A stretch of 64,000 nucleotides of DNA from Methylocystis rosea SV97 (lineage in GTDB: Bacteria > Pseudomonadota > Alphaproteobacteria > Rhizobiales > Beijerinckiaceae): positions 62,001-126,000 of the forward strand of contig NZ_KB889963.1 of the NCBI RefSeq assembly GCF_000372845.1, read 5' to 3'. The first letter of the stretch is position 1. Each line of letters begins with the position of its first letter. Below the pieces are notes generated by a model that had not been told where the DNA came from, made no database searches, and was given only the letters and a program-made list of their open reading frames with translations. This document shows, one piece after another, positions 55,615-64,000 of this stretch. Made by a program: the position numbers and the translations under genes.

Positions 55615-55917
55615 ATGGTCAATTTCGAGCATGTCGCCGGTTTCGAATGGGATCACGGCAACGCGCGCAAGAGCGTCGAAAAGCACGACGTGAGCCAAGC
55701 GGAGGCTGAGCAGATGTTTGCCAATGATCCGCTGATCGTGACGGACGACTTAGCTCACAACGAGAGCGAGCCACGCTATCACGCCCTCGGTCGAACGGAC
55801 GCATCTCGATTGCTGCATGTCACATTCACGCTGCGCTCCAACGGGACGCGCATTCGAGTTATCTCCGCCCGCGATATGAGTCGCAAGGAACGACAACGCT
55901 ATGAGCAAGACGACTAA
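55615..55917 (+). CDS. brnT: BrnT ribonuclease toxin
   Basis: A 100-residue RelE-fold toxin of the BrnT family: FEWDHGNARKSVEKHDVSQAEAEQMFAND at the start, then RYHALGRTDASRLLHVTFTLR and the C-terminal IRVISARDMSRKERQRYE with the conserved catalytic Arg/Tyr residues. It is complete. It overlaps brnA by 17 bp, toxin first as usual for this family. Base composition of the promoter is AT-rich compared with the neighbours, as in many mobile TA pairs. Confidence 0.92.
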   Translation: MVNFEHVAGFEWDHGNARKSVEKHDVSQAEAEQMFANDPLIVTDDLAHNESEPRYHALGRTDASRLLHVTFTLRSNGTRIRVISARDMSRKERQRYEQDD

Positions 55918-56164
55918 GACTCCGCCGCCGACGTTCGCAACCGAAGCAGACGAACGTGCTTATTGGGAAAGTCACGACTCCGCGGAACATGTCGACTGGA
56001 GCAAGGCGAAGCGCGTTCGAATGCCGAATCTCAAACCGTCGACAACCTCGATTTCCCTACGGCTCCCGGTCAGTCTGCTCGAGCAGATCAAGATCGCGGC
56101 CAATAAGCGCGACGTGCCCTATCAGTCGCTGATAAAAATCTGGCTTGCCGAGAAAGTTCGCTGA
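55901..56164 (+). CDS. brnA: BrnA antitoxin
   Basis: An 87-residue antitoxin. The N-terminal half binds the toxin (FATEADERAYWESHDSAEHVDWSKAKRV) and the C-terminal half is a ribbon-helix-helix DNA-binding unit (TTSISLRLPVSLLEQIKIAANKRDVPYQSLIKIWLAEKV). It should neutralise BrnT and repress the operon at the palindrome before brnT. Its stop lies 1 bp from the convergent glycerate kinase gene. Confidence 0.92.
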   Translation: MSKTTKTPPPTFATEADERAYWESHDSAEHVDWSKAKRVRMPNLKPSTTSISLRLPVSLLEQIKIAANKRDVPYQSLIKIWLAEKVR

Positions 56165-56165
56165 T

Positions 56166-57440
56166 TTACACCCGCTTCGGCACCAGGATCGCGCGGAAGT
56201 CATTGACGTTGGTGCGCGTCGGCTTGGTTACGATGAGATCGCCGAGCTTTTCGAATGCCGTGTAGGCGTCATTGTTGGCGAAATGCGCCTTCAGATCGAC
56301 GCCCGCCTTTTTCGCGCGCTCGAATGAATCCGCCGTCATGATCGCGCCGGCGTTGTCTTCGCTGCCGTCGATGCCGTCGGTGTCGCAAGCGATCGCCGAC
56401 ATGCCGCCGAAGCCTTCGAGCGCGAGCGTCAGTCCGAGCAAGAACTCCGCGTCACGTCCGCCCCGTCCCTTGCCGCGCACGGTGACGGTCGTCTCGCCGC
56501 CCGAGATGATGGCGACGGGCGGCGCGAAGGGCTGACCGTGAAGCGCGATCTGTTTCGCGATGCCGGCGTGGACGAGCGCCACGTCCCGCGACTCGCCCTC
56601 AAGGTCGCCCAGAATGCAGGGCGTGAAGCCCGCCGCTTTCGCCACGCCCGCAGCCGCGTCGAGCGAGCCTTGCGGCGTGGCGATGAGAATGTTCTGCACT
56701 TTCTCAAAGATGGCGTCGCCGGGCTTGGGCGTTTCGCATTCGCTCTTTTGCAGATGCGCGAGCACCGCCGCCGGCGCGTCGATCTTATATTTGGCGATGA
56801 CGGCGAGCGCATCTTCGCGCGTGGTCGGATCGGGGACCGTGGGGCCGGAGGCGATCACCGAAAGATCGTCATTCGGCACATCGGAAATCATCAACGCGAC
56901 GACCTGCGCCGGCGCCGCGGCGCGCGCGAGACGTCCGCCCTTGATGGCGGAGAGATGCTTACGCACGCAATTCATCTCGGAGATGTTCGCGCCGCTCTTC
57001 AACAGCGCCTTGTTCACCGCCTGCTTTTCCTCGAGCGTGACGCCCTCGGCCGGCAGCGCCATCAGCGCCGAGCCGCCGCCGGAAATCAGCGCGAGAACGA
57101 GATCGTCTTGCGAAAGCCCCTGTACCTTCTGCAAAATGCGCTTGGCCGCCTCGCGTCCGGCCGCGTCAGGCACCGGGTGCGACGCTTCGATCACCTCGAT
57201 GTGTTTTGTCGGCGCGCCATGCTCGTAGCGCGTCACGACAAGCCCTTCGAGCGGGCCTTGCCAATGCGCCTCCACCGCCGCCGCCATGGAGGCGGCCGCC
57301 TTGCCCGCGCCGACGACGATGGTGCGGCCCTTCGGCGGCGCGATTTTCGCGAGATAGGGCGGCAGGCAGACCGTTGGCGACGCAGCGCCGACGGCGGCGT
57401 CAAACATGGCGCGAAGGAGGGTGCGGAAATCGTCGGACAT
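56166..57440 (-). CDS. gck: Glycerate 2-kinase (MOFRL family)
   Basis: A 424-residue kinase that turns D-glycerate into 2-phosphoglycerate, an entry step from the serine cycle to PEP. Features: VVGAGKAAASMAAAVE near residue 45, LALISGGGSALMALPAEGV, ISDVPNDDLSVIASGPTVPDPT, and the C-terminal MOFRL domain with ISGGETTVTVRGKGRGGRDAEFLLG and DTDGIDGSEDNAGA. The start ATG 57440 has an AAGG site. It lies 3-4 kb from mcl and ppc, so it probably belongs to the methylotrophy region, although an unrelated gene pair lies between. Confidence 0.95.
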   Translation of the reverse strand: MSDDFRTLLRAMFDAAVGAASPTVCLPPYLAKIAPPKGRTIVVGAGKAAASMAAAVEAHWQGPLEGLVVTRYEHGAPTKHIEVIEASHPVPDAAGREAAKRILQKVQGLSQDDLVLALISGGGSALMALPAEGVTLEEKQAVNKALLKSGANISEMNCVRKHLSAIKGGRLARAAAPAQVVALMISDVPNDDLSVIASGPTVPDPTTREDALAVIAKYKIDAPAAVLAHLQKSECETPKPGDAIFEKVQNILIATPQGSLDAAAGVAKAAGFTPCILGDLEGESRDVALVHAGIAKQIALHGQPFAPPVAIISGGETTVTVRGKGRGGRDAEFLLGLTLALEGFGGMSAIACDTDGIDGSEDNAGAIMTADSFERAKKAGVDLKAHFANNDAYTAFEKLGDLIVTKPTRTNVNDFRAILVPKRV

Positions 57441-57570
57441 CGCGCATTTTACCTTGTTCTTTTGGCAATTCGTTCGGTTAGCGCCGCGGAGCTGCGACAA
57501 CCGTCGGCGCTGTCTTTTCAGCATCTCAAGCGCCCGTCAACCGGGCGCGGAGTCGCGCGCCGCGACTCGC

Positions 57571-58290
57571 TCATTGCGATGGATTACGCAAAAACACGAC
57601 ATAGCCGCGAAAATATGGGTGACGCGCCAGCGTTTCCGGCGGCGACCAGACGGCGCCCTCCGCGAGGCCGAGCCGGAAAGGCGTATGGACACGTCCGACG
57701 CGCGCCAGGTAATCGTCGATATGGTCGACGGTGGCGCGGCCGCGATAGGTCTGAAACACGACCTCGTCGACGCTCCGACCGAGTCTGTCAATGTCTTCCG
57801 GCGTGGCCTGAGAGGCCCAGTCCATCAGGCCGCTAACGCCGAGCGCGCAATCCGCCGGCAATGTCTGGCGTAGCTCTGCAAGGAAGGCCGCGTATGTGGT
57901 CAGGCCACGCGTCGCGGCGTCAAAGTCGATCTGAACGCCGATGACCTTGTCCGACTTGGCGCGCCACTCGGCAAGCCGACGCTTGACCGCGGCAAAAATC
58001 GCGGGCGTCCAGTCGATGCTGCGCACGCGATAGACCAGCCATAATGCTTGCGGATGAGGGCTCGGCTCGGTGGCGCCCTGCGCCTTTACGCGCATCTCGC
58101 CTGAATCATCGGGTCCGATCTCGGCCTGAAGCAGATAGATGGTCTTGGCGGAAACGAGTTCGGGACGCGCGCGCACGCCGGCCCATAGCCAATAGGCGTC
58201 GTAATCCGCCGCGCGCACAATCGTGTCGGCCGCCGCTGTCCAAATGACGCCAACAGCGAGAAGACAGGCGGCGGCGACACGCCGCAACAT
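57571..58290 (-). CDS. DUF3142 family protein
   Basis: A 239-residue protein. A signal peptide (MLRRVAAACLLAVGVIWTAAA) is followed by a domain with YDAYWLWAGVRARPEL, VIGVQIDFDAATRGL, LPADCALGVSGLMDW and VVFQTYRGRAT, the DUF3142 family, which looks like a TIM-barrel glycosidase relative (FDAA... and FQTY strands). ATG 58290 is chosen because the signal peptide starts there, 2 bp after the stop of the upstream TPR gene. The two genes always appear as a unit here and probably act together in the envelope. No function is known. Confidence 0.85.
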   Translation of the reverse strand: MLRRVAAACLLAVGVIWTAAADTIVRAADYDAYWLWAGVRARPELVSAKTIYLLQAEIGPDDSGEMRVKAQGATEPSPHPQALWLVYRVRSIDWTPAIFAAVKRRLAEWRAKSDKVIGVQIDFDAATRGLTTYAAFLAELRQTLPADCALGVSGLMDWASQATPEDIDRLGRSVDEVVFQTYRGRATVDHIDDYLARVGRVHTPFRLGLAEGAVWSPPETLARHPYFRGYVVFLRNPSQ

Positions 58291-58292
58291 CG

Positions 58293-60422
58293 TCACCAGT
58301 AAAATCTCAGGCTTTTCGCCCATGTCGTCGCGCCATATTGCGCCTTGAGCTGGTCATACCAGGCTTTGCGCTGCGCCTTCTCGACGTCCTTGCCGCCGCA
58401 AGTGTTGTTGTTCGCCGGCGCGTAGCAATTGATCGCGCGGTAGAGCGCATAAGCCCGGTCGCGCGCAGGCGTCGCGGGCGAGCCGATGAGCTTCTTATAG
58501 ACCTCGCCACGCGCATAGGGTTCGCCGGGAAATATGGATTTGCCGCCGCCAAGTTCGTCGGGCGCCGGCCGGGACGCCTCAAAGCCATCGAGACTGTTCA
58601 TGCGGATAAAGTCGCCAAAGCACAACATGGCGTGCGGGTCCTGAGGATTGGCGGCGAGTTCGCCGACAATCGACTTGAGGTCTGGACAAGCGTAGCCCTT
58701 GTCGGCGCCGCCGCTCCACAGCAAGACGCTGGATTGGTAATTGGGATATTGCCCGGGCCGTGCGGTGTCGGCGTCGTCCTTCGCCAGTCCCTCCGCAGAA
58801 TAATCCCGAAGGAAGCCCGCATACTGGCCGTGCGTCGCCTCTTTGAGAAGAAGCACGAAGCGCGCAAGCTTGCGCTCCTCAGCCGAGTCCGGGTCCGCGA
58901 CGGCCATCCGCAGCAGGATCGGACCTGCAACATATCGCAGCAGCATCGAACGAATCCGCGGCGACGACAGTTGCGTGTCCTTCAAGAAGACTTTGTTGAC
59001 CTCTCCGGAGCGTTCCCAGCTCAGCGCGAGGCCGAGTTCGACCACCTCTTTCTGCCAGGGCTGCGTAGCGAGCGGCAGCAGCCGCCTCCAGTGGTCGATC
59101 GCCGCCGCATACTGCCCCGACGCCATCAGCGCCTGACCGCGAAGAACTTCGCGGCTGAAACCGAGATAGGGGGGCGACAACGGCCCGGGCGTCGCATCGC
59201 CCAACAACTTCAATGCCGTCGCATAGTTCCCGTCGACATAGTAGGCGCCCGCCGCCTTCAGAAAGGCGAACAGCGCCTCATGGCCCACGAAGTCTCGCGC
59301 CTGCGCGTCGAGATCGGCCGCCGAGAACTTCTTCTGCGACGCATCGGTGGGCCGCATCATCGTCAAATCGTCGATCGCGAGAAGATTTGCGTCATGAACA
59401 TCTTTTGAGTCGAGACCGAGTTTCGAGTCGATTTCAGCGGCGAGATCCGAACTGCGCAGATTGGCGTCCGGATCGCGCGCATGCCTCAGCTGCCACGCAT
59501 ACTCAGTCGCGGCCTGAGACCGGTCGCCAGCGAGCCAATAGACGCGACGTAACAGGCCGCGCGCCGACGCAACGTAGCGACCGTGCGGATAGTCGGCGAG
59601 ATAGGATTTGAATTCGGATTCCGCCGCTTTCAGCGATTCGCGATCCGACACTTTTGGCTCGGGCGCGCCATCCAATTCGGCGAACGCGCCGACCGACGCC
59701 TTGTTCAGAAGCGTGCGGGCGATCATGTAGCGTGCGCTCTCGCGCACCCACACATTCTGCGCTTTCGCGAGGCTGCGAAAAGCTGTGAGCGCAGCGTCGA
59801 ATGCGCCGCCGTAAAACGACTCCGCGCCGGCAAGATAAGCGGCGAATTCGCGCGCGGCCGCCGATGCGTCGGCACCCGCGACATAAGCCTTTGAGGCGGT
59901 GGGCGCCGCATCCTTTCCCTGGCAGGCCGTCGTTAGTTCCTTGCGTGAACGGATGAGCGCAGCGCGCTCAGCTTCGCTTAGAGCCTTTTCGGCCTGCACA
60001 GCCTGAATAAAGGCGTCCTCGCCGCTTTGAGCAGAGACGCATCGCGTGCCCTCGTCAAAGAAGTCGCTCGGCGTCGTCGTCACGTCTTTGACGGGCCGGC
60101 CCGCATAATCGCAGGAGTTTCGCGCGAAGGCGTCGTTAAAAGCGTCACGCGCGAAAAGCACGAAATAGTCGGGATAGATGTCGAGTTTCACCTCGTCCTT
60201 TCGCGCGTCGACGGGCCAAGGCCGCGCATCCATCATCAGGAACTGCGCGTTGACGCGGCTGTCATTGCCCGGACTGAGGAACGGCAAATTGTCGCGATTG
60301 GAAAAGTCCTTGTGATCCAGCTTCCATCCGGCGCGGCCGAGACCATCGCCGGCGCAAGCGAACGCCTGGCTCGCGGAACACAGCAGCATGAGCGATGCGA
60401 GAGTCGAAAAAAGCTGGCGCAT
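58293..60422 (-). CDS. Large periplasmic TPR-type protein of unknown function
   Basis: A 709-residue protein with a signal peptide (LFSTLASLMLLCSASQAFACAG). The first 130 residues hold Cys residues (FACAGDG, NSCDYAG, GTRCVSAQ). A helical-repeat region follows (about 170-520), with TPR-like pairs such as SFYGGAFDAALTAFRSLAK and YAAAIDHWRRLLPLA. The C-terminal part has PHAMLCFGDFIRMN and CYAPANNNTCGGKD. It is the first gene of a pair with the DUF3142 gene. Its position just downstream of mcl is separated by a terminator, so it is a transcription unit of its own. Confidence 0.8.
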   Translation of the reverse strand: MRQLFSTLASLMLLCSASQAFACAGDGLGRAGWKLDHKDFSNRDNLPFLSPGNDSRVNAQFLMMDARPWPVDARKDEVKLDIYPDYFVLFARDAFNDAFARNSCDYAGRPVKDVTTTPSDFFDEGTRCVSAQSGEDAFIQAVQAEKALSEAERAALIRSRKELTTACQGKDAAPTASKAYVAGADASAAAREFAAYLAGAESFYGGAFDAALTAFRSLAKAQNVWVRESARYMIARTLLNKASVGAFAELDGAPEPKVSDRESLKAAESEFKSYLADYPHGRYVASARGLLRRVYWLAGDRSQAATEYAWQLRHARDPDANLRSSDLAAEIDSKLGLDSKDVHDANLLAIDDLTMMRPTDASQKKFSAADLDAQARDFVGHEALFAFLKAAGAYYVDGNYATALKLLGDATPGPLSPPYLGFSREVLRGQALMASGQYAAAIDHWRRLLPLATQPWQKEVVELGLALSWERSGEVNKVFLKDTQLSSPRIRSMLLRYVAGPILLRMAVADPDSAEERKLARFVLLLKEATHGQYAGFLRDYSAEGLAKDDADTARPGQYPNYQSSVLLWSGGADKGYACPDLKSIVGELAANPQDPHAMLCFGDFIRMNSLDGFEASRPAPDELGGGKSIFPGEPYARGEVYKKLIGSPATPARDRAYALYRAINCYAPANNNTCGGKDVEKAQRKAWYDQLKAQYGATTWAKSLRFYW

Positions 60423-60520
60423 GGCGGTTCCCTGAACGTGGCCGGCAAGCTGCGTCAGACGGCTTCCTACCGGATCGCGCGCGTCTGTTGAAAATAAATC
60501 AAGACGAATTTTGACGCTTC

Positions 60521-60559
60521 AAAAATAGGGCGAGGGTGGCGTCACGCCGTCCCTCGCCC
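60521..60559 (-). terminator. Rho-independent terminator of the ppc-mcl unit
   Basis: On the minus strand a 9-bp stem GGGCGAGGG/CCCTCGCCC with an inner GGCGT/ACGCC stem is followed by a T-rich tract (AAAAAT on the plus strand at 60521-60526). It lies about 35 bp after the mcl stop and ends the unit before the TPR gene. Confidence 0.8.
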
Positions 60560-60591
60560 CTTATATGCCCCGCTCTTTGGCGGGCTGCGGC

Positions 60592-61563
60592 TTACGCCGC
60601 CATCGCGTTGGCCTTTTCGATCAGCGCCTCGGCCATACGGATCGAGGCGATGTCGATCAGGCGGCCGTCGAGAGAAACGGCGCCCTTGCCTTCCTTGGCG
60701 GCCTGGGTCATCGCGTCGAGAATGCGGCGCGCCTTCGTGACCTCGGCGTCGGACGGCGTGAAGACCTGATTGGCGAGTTCGATCTGCGAGGGATGGATGG
60801 CCCACTTGCCCTCATAGCCGAGCACCGCGGCGCGCTTGGCGGCGGCGATATAGCCGTCCGGATCGCCGAAGTCGCCGAAGGGACCGTCGATCGGACGCAG
60901 GCCGTAAGCGCGGCACGCGACCATCATGCGCGTCTGCGCCGCATGCCACTGATCGGCCCAGTAATATTCGCGATTGCCGCTCTCGTCCTTGTCGGTCAGC
61001 ACGCCGTAATCAGGATTGACGCCGCCGATGACGGTGGTGCGGGCGCGGGTTGACGCCGCATAGTCGGCGACGCCGAAGGACATCGCCTCAAGGCGCTTGG
61101 ACGACTGCGCGATGGCTTCGACATTGGCCATGCCGAGCGCGGTCTCGATCAGGATTTCGATGCCGATTTTCTTGGTGCGCTTCTTGTACTGCTCGATCTG
61201 CGTGATCATCATGTCGATCGCGTAGACGTCGGCCGGAACCCCGACCTTCGGGATCAGCACGATGTCGAGACGCGGGCAGTTCTCAAGAACGTCGACGACG
61301 TCGCGATAGCAGTACTGCGTGTCGAGACCGTTGATGCGCAGCGTCATCACCTTCTTGCCCCAGTCGATATCGTTGAGGCCCTGGATGATGTTCTTACGCG
61401 CCTGTTCCTTGTCGTCGGGTGCGACGGCGTCTTCGAGATCCAAAAAGATCTGATCGGCCTTTGACTGCGCGGCCTTCTCGAACATGCCCGGCGCTGAGCC
61501 TGGCACGGCGAGTTCCGAACGATGCAGACGCGGCGTGGCCTGCTCGATTAAAGTGAAGCTCAT
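60592..61563 (-). CDS. mcl: Malyl-CoA lyase
   Basis: A 323-residue CitE-fold enzyme that splits malyl-CoA into acetyl-CoA and glyoxylate, the last step of the serine cycle. Conserved sites: HRSELAVPGSAPGMFEKAA (CoA contacts), FLDLEDAVAPDDK, VMTLRINGLDT with the catalytic Arg, EILIETALGMANVEAIA with the metal-binding Glu, and FGVADYAASTRA with the metal-binding Asp. The length equals that of methylotroph Mcl (about 320). It follows ppc by 22 bp on the same strand and is probably co-transcribed with it and with genes beyond the right edge. Confidence 0.96.
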   Translation of the reverse strand: MSFTLIEQATPRLHRSELAVPGSAPGMFEKAAQSKADQIFLDLEDAVAPDDKEQARKNIIQGLNDIDWGKKVMTLRINGLDTQYCYRDVVDVLENCPRLDIVLIPKVGVPADVYAIDMMITQIEQYKKRTKKIGIEILIETALGMANVEAIAQSSKRLEAMSFGVADYAASTRARTTVIGGVNPDYGVLTDKDESGNREYYWADQWHAAQTRMMVACRAYGLRPIDGPFGDFGDPDGYIAAAKRAAVLGYEGKWAIHPSQIELANQVFTPSDAEVTKARRILDAMTQAAKEGKGAVSLDGRLIDIASIRMAEALIEKANAMAA

Positions 61564-61585
61564 ATTTTTTCCCCTTCCTGTTGAA

Positions 61586-64000
61586 TTAGCCTGTGGCCCC
61601 GAGGCCGGCGGCGACGCAGCTGATCGAGAGCAGCAGAGGCACTTTAACGGCCTCTTTTTCCGCTTCGTCTTGAGCCTCGCGGAACCGGCGAAGCAGCGCC
61701 ACCTGCTCGCGATTGACCTCGTTGATGGTCTGCAGGCGATGCGAAAGCCTCGCCTGATATTCCTTGAAGCGCTCCGCCAGTTCGACGCCGCCGGTGACGC
61801 GCAAGGCCATCTCGCGCGTCAGTGCAAATTCCTCTTCGATCGCCTTGAAGATTTTTGTTCGCACGGCTTCGTCAGCGACAAGACCCGCATACTGCTTGGC
61901 GATCGAGAGATCGACGAGCGCGAGCGTCTTCTCGACCTCGTCGATAATGAGCCGGAACATGCGCGAATCTTCGAACATCCGGCGCAAGAGTTCGAAACCG
62001 CGGTCGCCGCGCACGTCAACGAAATTCTTCAGACCGGATCCGACGCCGTACCAGCCGGTGATCGAATGGCGGTTCTGCGCCCAGGCGAAGACCCAGGGGA
62101 TCGCACGCAAATCCGCCAGGCTTTTGGCGCCGAAGCGACGCGCCGGCCGCGACCCGATGTTGAGCAGCGAAATCTCTTCAAGTGGGCTTGCAGCCTGAAA
62201 GTAAGCGACAAGATCGGGATCGCCGATAAATTTGGCGTATGCGGCGAAAGAGGCGCCGGAAATCTCCTCGAGCGCCTCGTCGAACTCCGCGTGCGGCGCC
62301 AGCGCTTCCTCGCGTTCGGACTTCAGCGCATGCTGGAACACAGAGGACGCCAAAAGCTCCATCTGATAGGCCGCAGTCCCGCGATTGGCGTATTTGAACG
62401 AGACGACCTCGCCCTGTTCGGTGACGCGAAAACGGCCGCGAATAGAGCCCGCCGGCTGCGCCGCGATGGCATGGCCGGTCGGCGCGCCGCCGCGCGACAC
62501 TGAGCCTCCGCGCCCATGGAAGAAGGCGATGGCGACGCCCTGCTCGCGTCCGACCTGACTGAGGCGGGCCTGCGCTTTGAACAGCTCCCAATTGGACGAC
62601 AGAAAGCCGCCGTCCTTGTTGGAGTCGGAATAGCCGATCATCACCTCTTGCAGATTGCCCTGCCAGCGCGTCGAGCGGCGCACCACCGGAACCTGCAAGA
62701 GATCGCGCATGATCGCCGGCGCGGCGCGCAGATCGCCGATCGTCTCGAAGAGCGGCACGATCGGCAGCGTGAGGATCTCGACGCCGGGTTCGTCGAGAAA
62801 AAGCCCCGCCTCCTTGGCGAGTAGATACACGCCGAGGACGTCGACCGCCGAACGCGTCATCGACAATATAAATCCGCCGAAGGCTTCCCGATCGAGTTGC
62901 GTCCGCATCTCGGCGACCACCTCGAACATTTCGATGACGTCGCGCGTATCGGCGGAAAGCTTGTCGCGCGAGAGAGGCGTCGTCCGCGGCTTTGCAAGCT
63001 CGGCGAGCAGCCATTCGCGCCATTCGGGAGCATCGAGGTCGGGCGGCGCCTCGCCGCCGGTCTTCAGGCGCCACAGCTCCTCGAGCGCCTGCGTCGTGCG
63101 CGTCGTGTTCTGGCGGATGTCGAGGCGCACCGTGCTGAAGCGGAAAGTTTCCACCGCGCGGCGCAACGGACGCACGAGATCCGTCGCGAGCGCGTCGCTC
63201 TTGGCTTCATTGAGCGCCTTTTCAAGCGCCAGCAGGTCGGCGATGAGTTCGTCGGCGCTCGCATAGCGCGGACCTGTCGCCGGTTCGGCGTTCACGGCGC
63301 GCAGCGTCTGGTCGAGCTTGCGCAGAATCGTCATCACGAACTGCCGGTAGGGCTCATTTTGATTGCGCGCTTCGATCGCTGCGCCGTCCGGCAGCGCGCC
63401 GAGGCGTTCAGCCAACTCCTCGCGGAAAGACTGAGGGATATCGGCGGCGCGCTGGCTGATCGACAGCATGCGCGCGAGATCGACGAAGCGGGTACGGTAA
63501 TAATTCAAACTCGCCGCAGCGTTTTCGCGCATGGTGCGGCGGGTGACGTCGTTCGTCACGAACGGATTGCCGTCGCGGTCGCCGCCGATCCAGGACCCGA
63601 ACTGGAAGAAAGGCGCGACCTCGAATGTTTCATTGGGATAGTGGCGTCGCAGCGCGCGTTCGCAGGATGACAGAAGCTCCGGCGCAAGATCGAAAATGCT
63701 CTCGTGGAAGAAGTGCTGGCCCCAGGCGACTTCCTGGTCGACCGTGGGCTTTTCGAGATGCAGTTCGCCAGTGAGCCACAGAAGTTCGATCTGATCATAG
63801 ATCGACTTCACCAGCGCTTCGCGCTCGCGGTCCGTCCAACGGGTCGATTCGAGTTCGCGCATCAGCAGATAGATGCGGCGATACTTTTCGAGGATCGAGA
63901 CGCGCTTCGCCTCGGTCGGATGGGCGGTGATCACCGGCCTGATGCGCAGCGACTGCAATTGCGCGCGTATTTCGTCGGGAGCGACGCCCGAGGCCGCGGC
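61586..64000 (-). CDS. ppc: Phosphoenolpyruvate carboxylase, 5' end outside the window
   Basis: 804 residues are visible; the N-terminus lies beyond the right edge, since the frame is open to base 64000 and the family has about 100-140 residues before the first His motif. PEPC adds bicarbonate to PEP to give oxaloacetate. Motifs: RIRPVITAHPTEAKRVS with the catalytic His, FGSWIGGDRDGNPFVT, GYSDSNKDGGFLSSNW and FFHGRGGSVSRGGAPT. The C-terminus ends LSISCVAAGLGATG, where most PEPC end in RNTG or QNTG. It supplies oxaloacetate and hence malate to malyl-CoA formation; mcl follows. Confidence 0.96.
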   Translation of the reverse strand, partial: AAASGVAPDEIRAQLQSLRIRPVITAHPTEAKRVSILEKYRRIYLLMRELESTRWTDREREALVKSIYDQIELLWLTGELHLEKPTVDQEVAWGQHFFHESIFDLAPELLSSCERALRRHYPNETFEVAPFFQFGSWIGGDRDGNPFVTNDVTRRTMRENAAASLNYYRTRFVDLARMLSISQRAADIPQSFREELAERLGALPDGAAIEARNQNEPYRQFVMTILRKLDQTLRAVNAEPATGPRYASADELIADLLALEKALNEAKSDALATDLVRPLRRAVETFRFSTVRLDIRQNTTRTTQALEELWRLKTGGEAPPDLDAPEWREWLLAELAKPRTTPLSRDKLSADTRDVIEMFEVVAEMRTQLDREAFGGFILSMTRSAVDVLGVYLLAKEAGLFLDEPGVEILTLPIVPLFETIGDLRAAPAIMRDLLQVPVVRRSTRWQGNLQEVMIGYSDSNKDGGFLSSNWELFKAQARLSQVGREQGVAIAFFHGRGGSVSRGGAPTGHAIAAQPAGSIRGRFRVTEQGEVVSFKYANRGTAAYQMELLASSVFQHALKSEREEALAPHAEFDEALEEISGASFAAYAKFIGDPDLVAYFQAASPLEEISLLNIGSRPARRFGAKSLADLRAIPWVFAWAQNRHSITGWYGVGSGLKNFVDVRGDRGFELLRRMFEDSRMFRLIIDEVEKTLALVDLSIAKQYAGLVADEAVRTKIFKAIEEEFALTREMALRVTGGVELAERFKEYQARLSHRLQTINEVNREQVALLRRFREAQDEAEKEAVKVPLLLSISCVAAGLGATG

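Overview
The window is GC-rich and almost fully coding. It reads as a chromosome segment of an alphaproteobacterial methylotroph, most likely a type II (serine-cycle) methanotroph of the Methylocystis/Methylosinus kind. The support is a ppc-mcl pair (PEP carboxylase, malyl-CoA lyase) and a MOFRL-type glycerate kinase at the right end, a pyruvate phosphate dikinase, a permuted two-piece tmRNA gene, an alpha-type SspB, and typical alphaproteobacterial small families (DUF1192, DUF4169, EipB/DUF1849). The genus is inference; no methane monooxygenase or methanol dehydrogenase gene lies in the window.

Left part (1-8.8 kb): a minus-strand group of one highly reducing type I polyketide synthase (KS-AT-DH-ER-KR-ACP, no thioesterase), a FabH-like ketosynthase III with its Cys-His-Asn triad, a YdjC/HpnK-type carbohydrate deacetylase and an SDR reductase cut by the window edge. 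It looks like a small, uncharacterised lipid or glycolipid pathway and is the best candidate here for a new system. About 0.7 kb of non-coding DNA lies upstream of it.

9.4-32 kb: stress and envelope housekeeping. An HWE/HisKA_2-type histidine kinase diverges from a large catalase, followed by a hemerythrin-like protein and a glycine-rich stress protein. Then come a two-gene arginine-to-putrescine operon (pyruvoyl arginine decarboxylase plus agmatinase), an SGNH-hydrolase-like orphan with a duplicated start region, EipB, RidA-GDPD, a carbonic anhydrase-SulP pair, NAD(P)HX repair, a zinc metallopeptidase, a BASS transporter, a YmdB phosphodiesterase, pabB-pabC, a SleB-like hydrolase and YjbQ.

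32-47 kb: central metabolism and translation quality control. A cyclic-nucleotide-binding membrane protein, ppdK, aspS, a CoA transferase, a low-GC orphan, rplY-pth, the tmRNA gene ssrA followed by sspB (adaptor for tmRNA-tagged proteins), DUF4169, a ribbon-helix-helix gene under a 28-bp perfect palindrome, and a UvrD helicase. Two composite palindromic elements of the same architecture flank this block. A decayed hicA and a shortened hicB lie head-on just after it.

47-64 kb: an L,D-transpeptidase, two methyltransferases, an ABC-F ATPase, a pseudoazurin, an MFS carrier, a nitroreductase, a brnTA toxin-antitoxin pair with a visible operator, then the assimilation genes: glycerate 2-kinase, a DUF3142 plus TPR envelope pair of unknown role, malyl-CoA lyase and PEP carboxylase (running off the right edge). 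Glycerate kinase makes 2-phosphoglycerate, PEP carboxylase fixes bicarbonate into oxaloacetate, and malyl-CoA lyase splits malyl-CoA into acetyl-CoA and glyoxylate. The carbonic anhydrase/SulP pair may feed the bicarbonate step.
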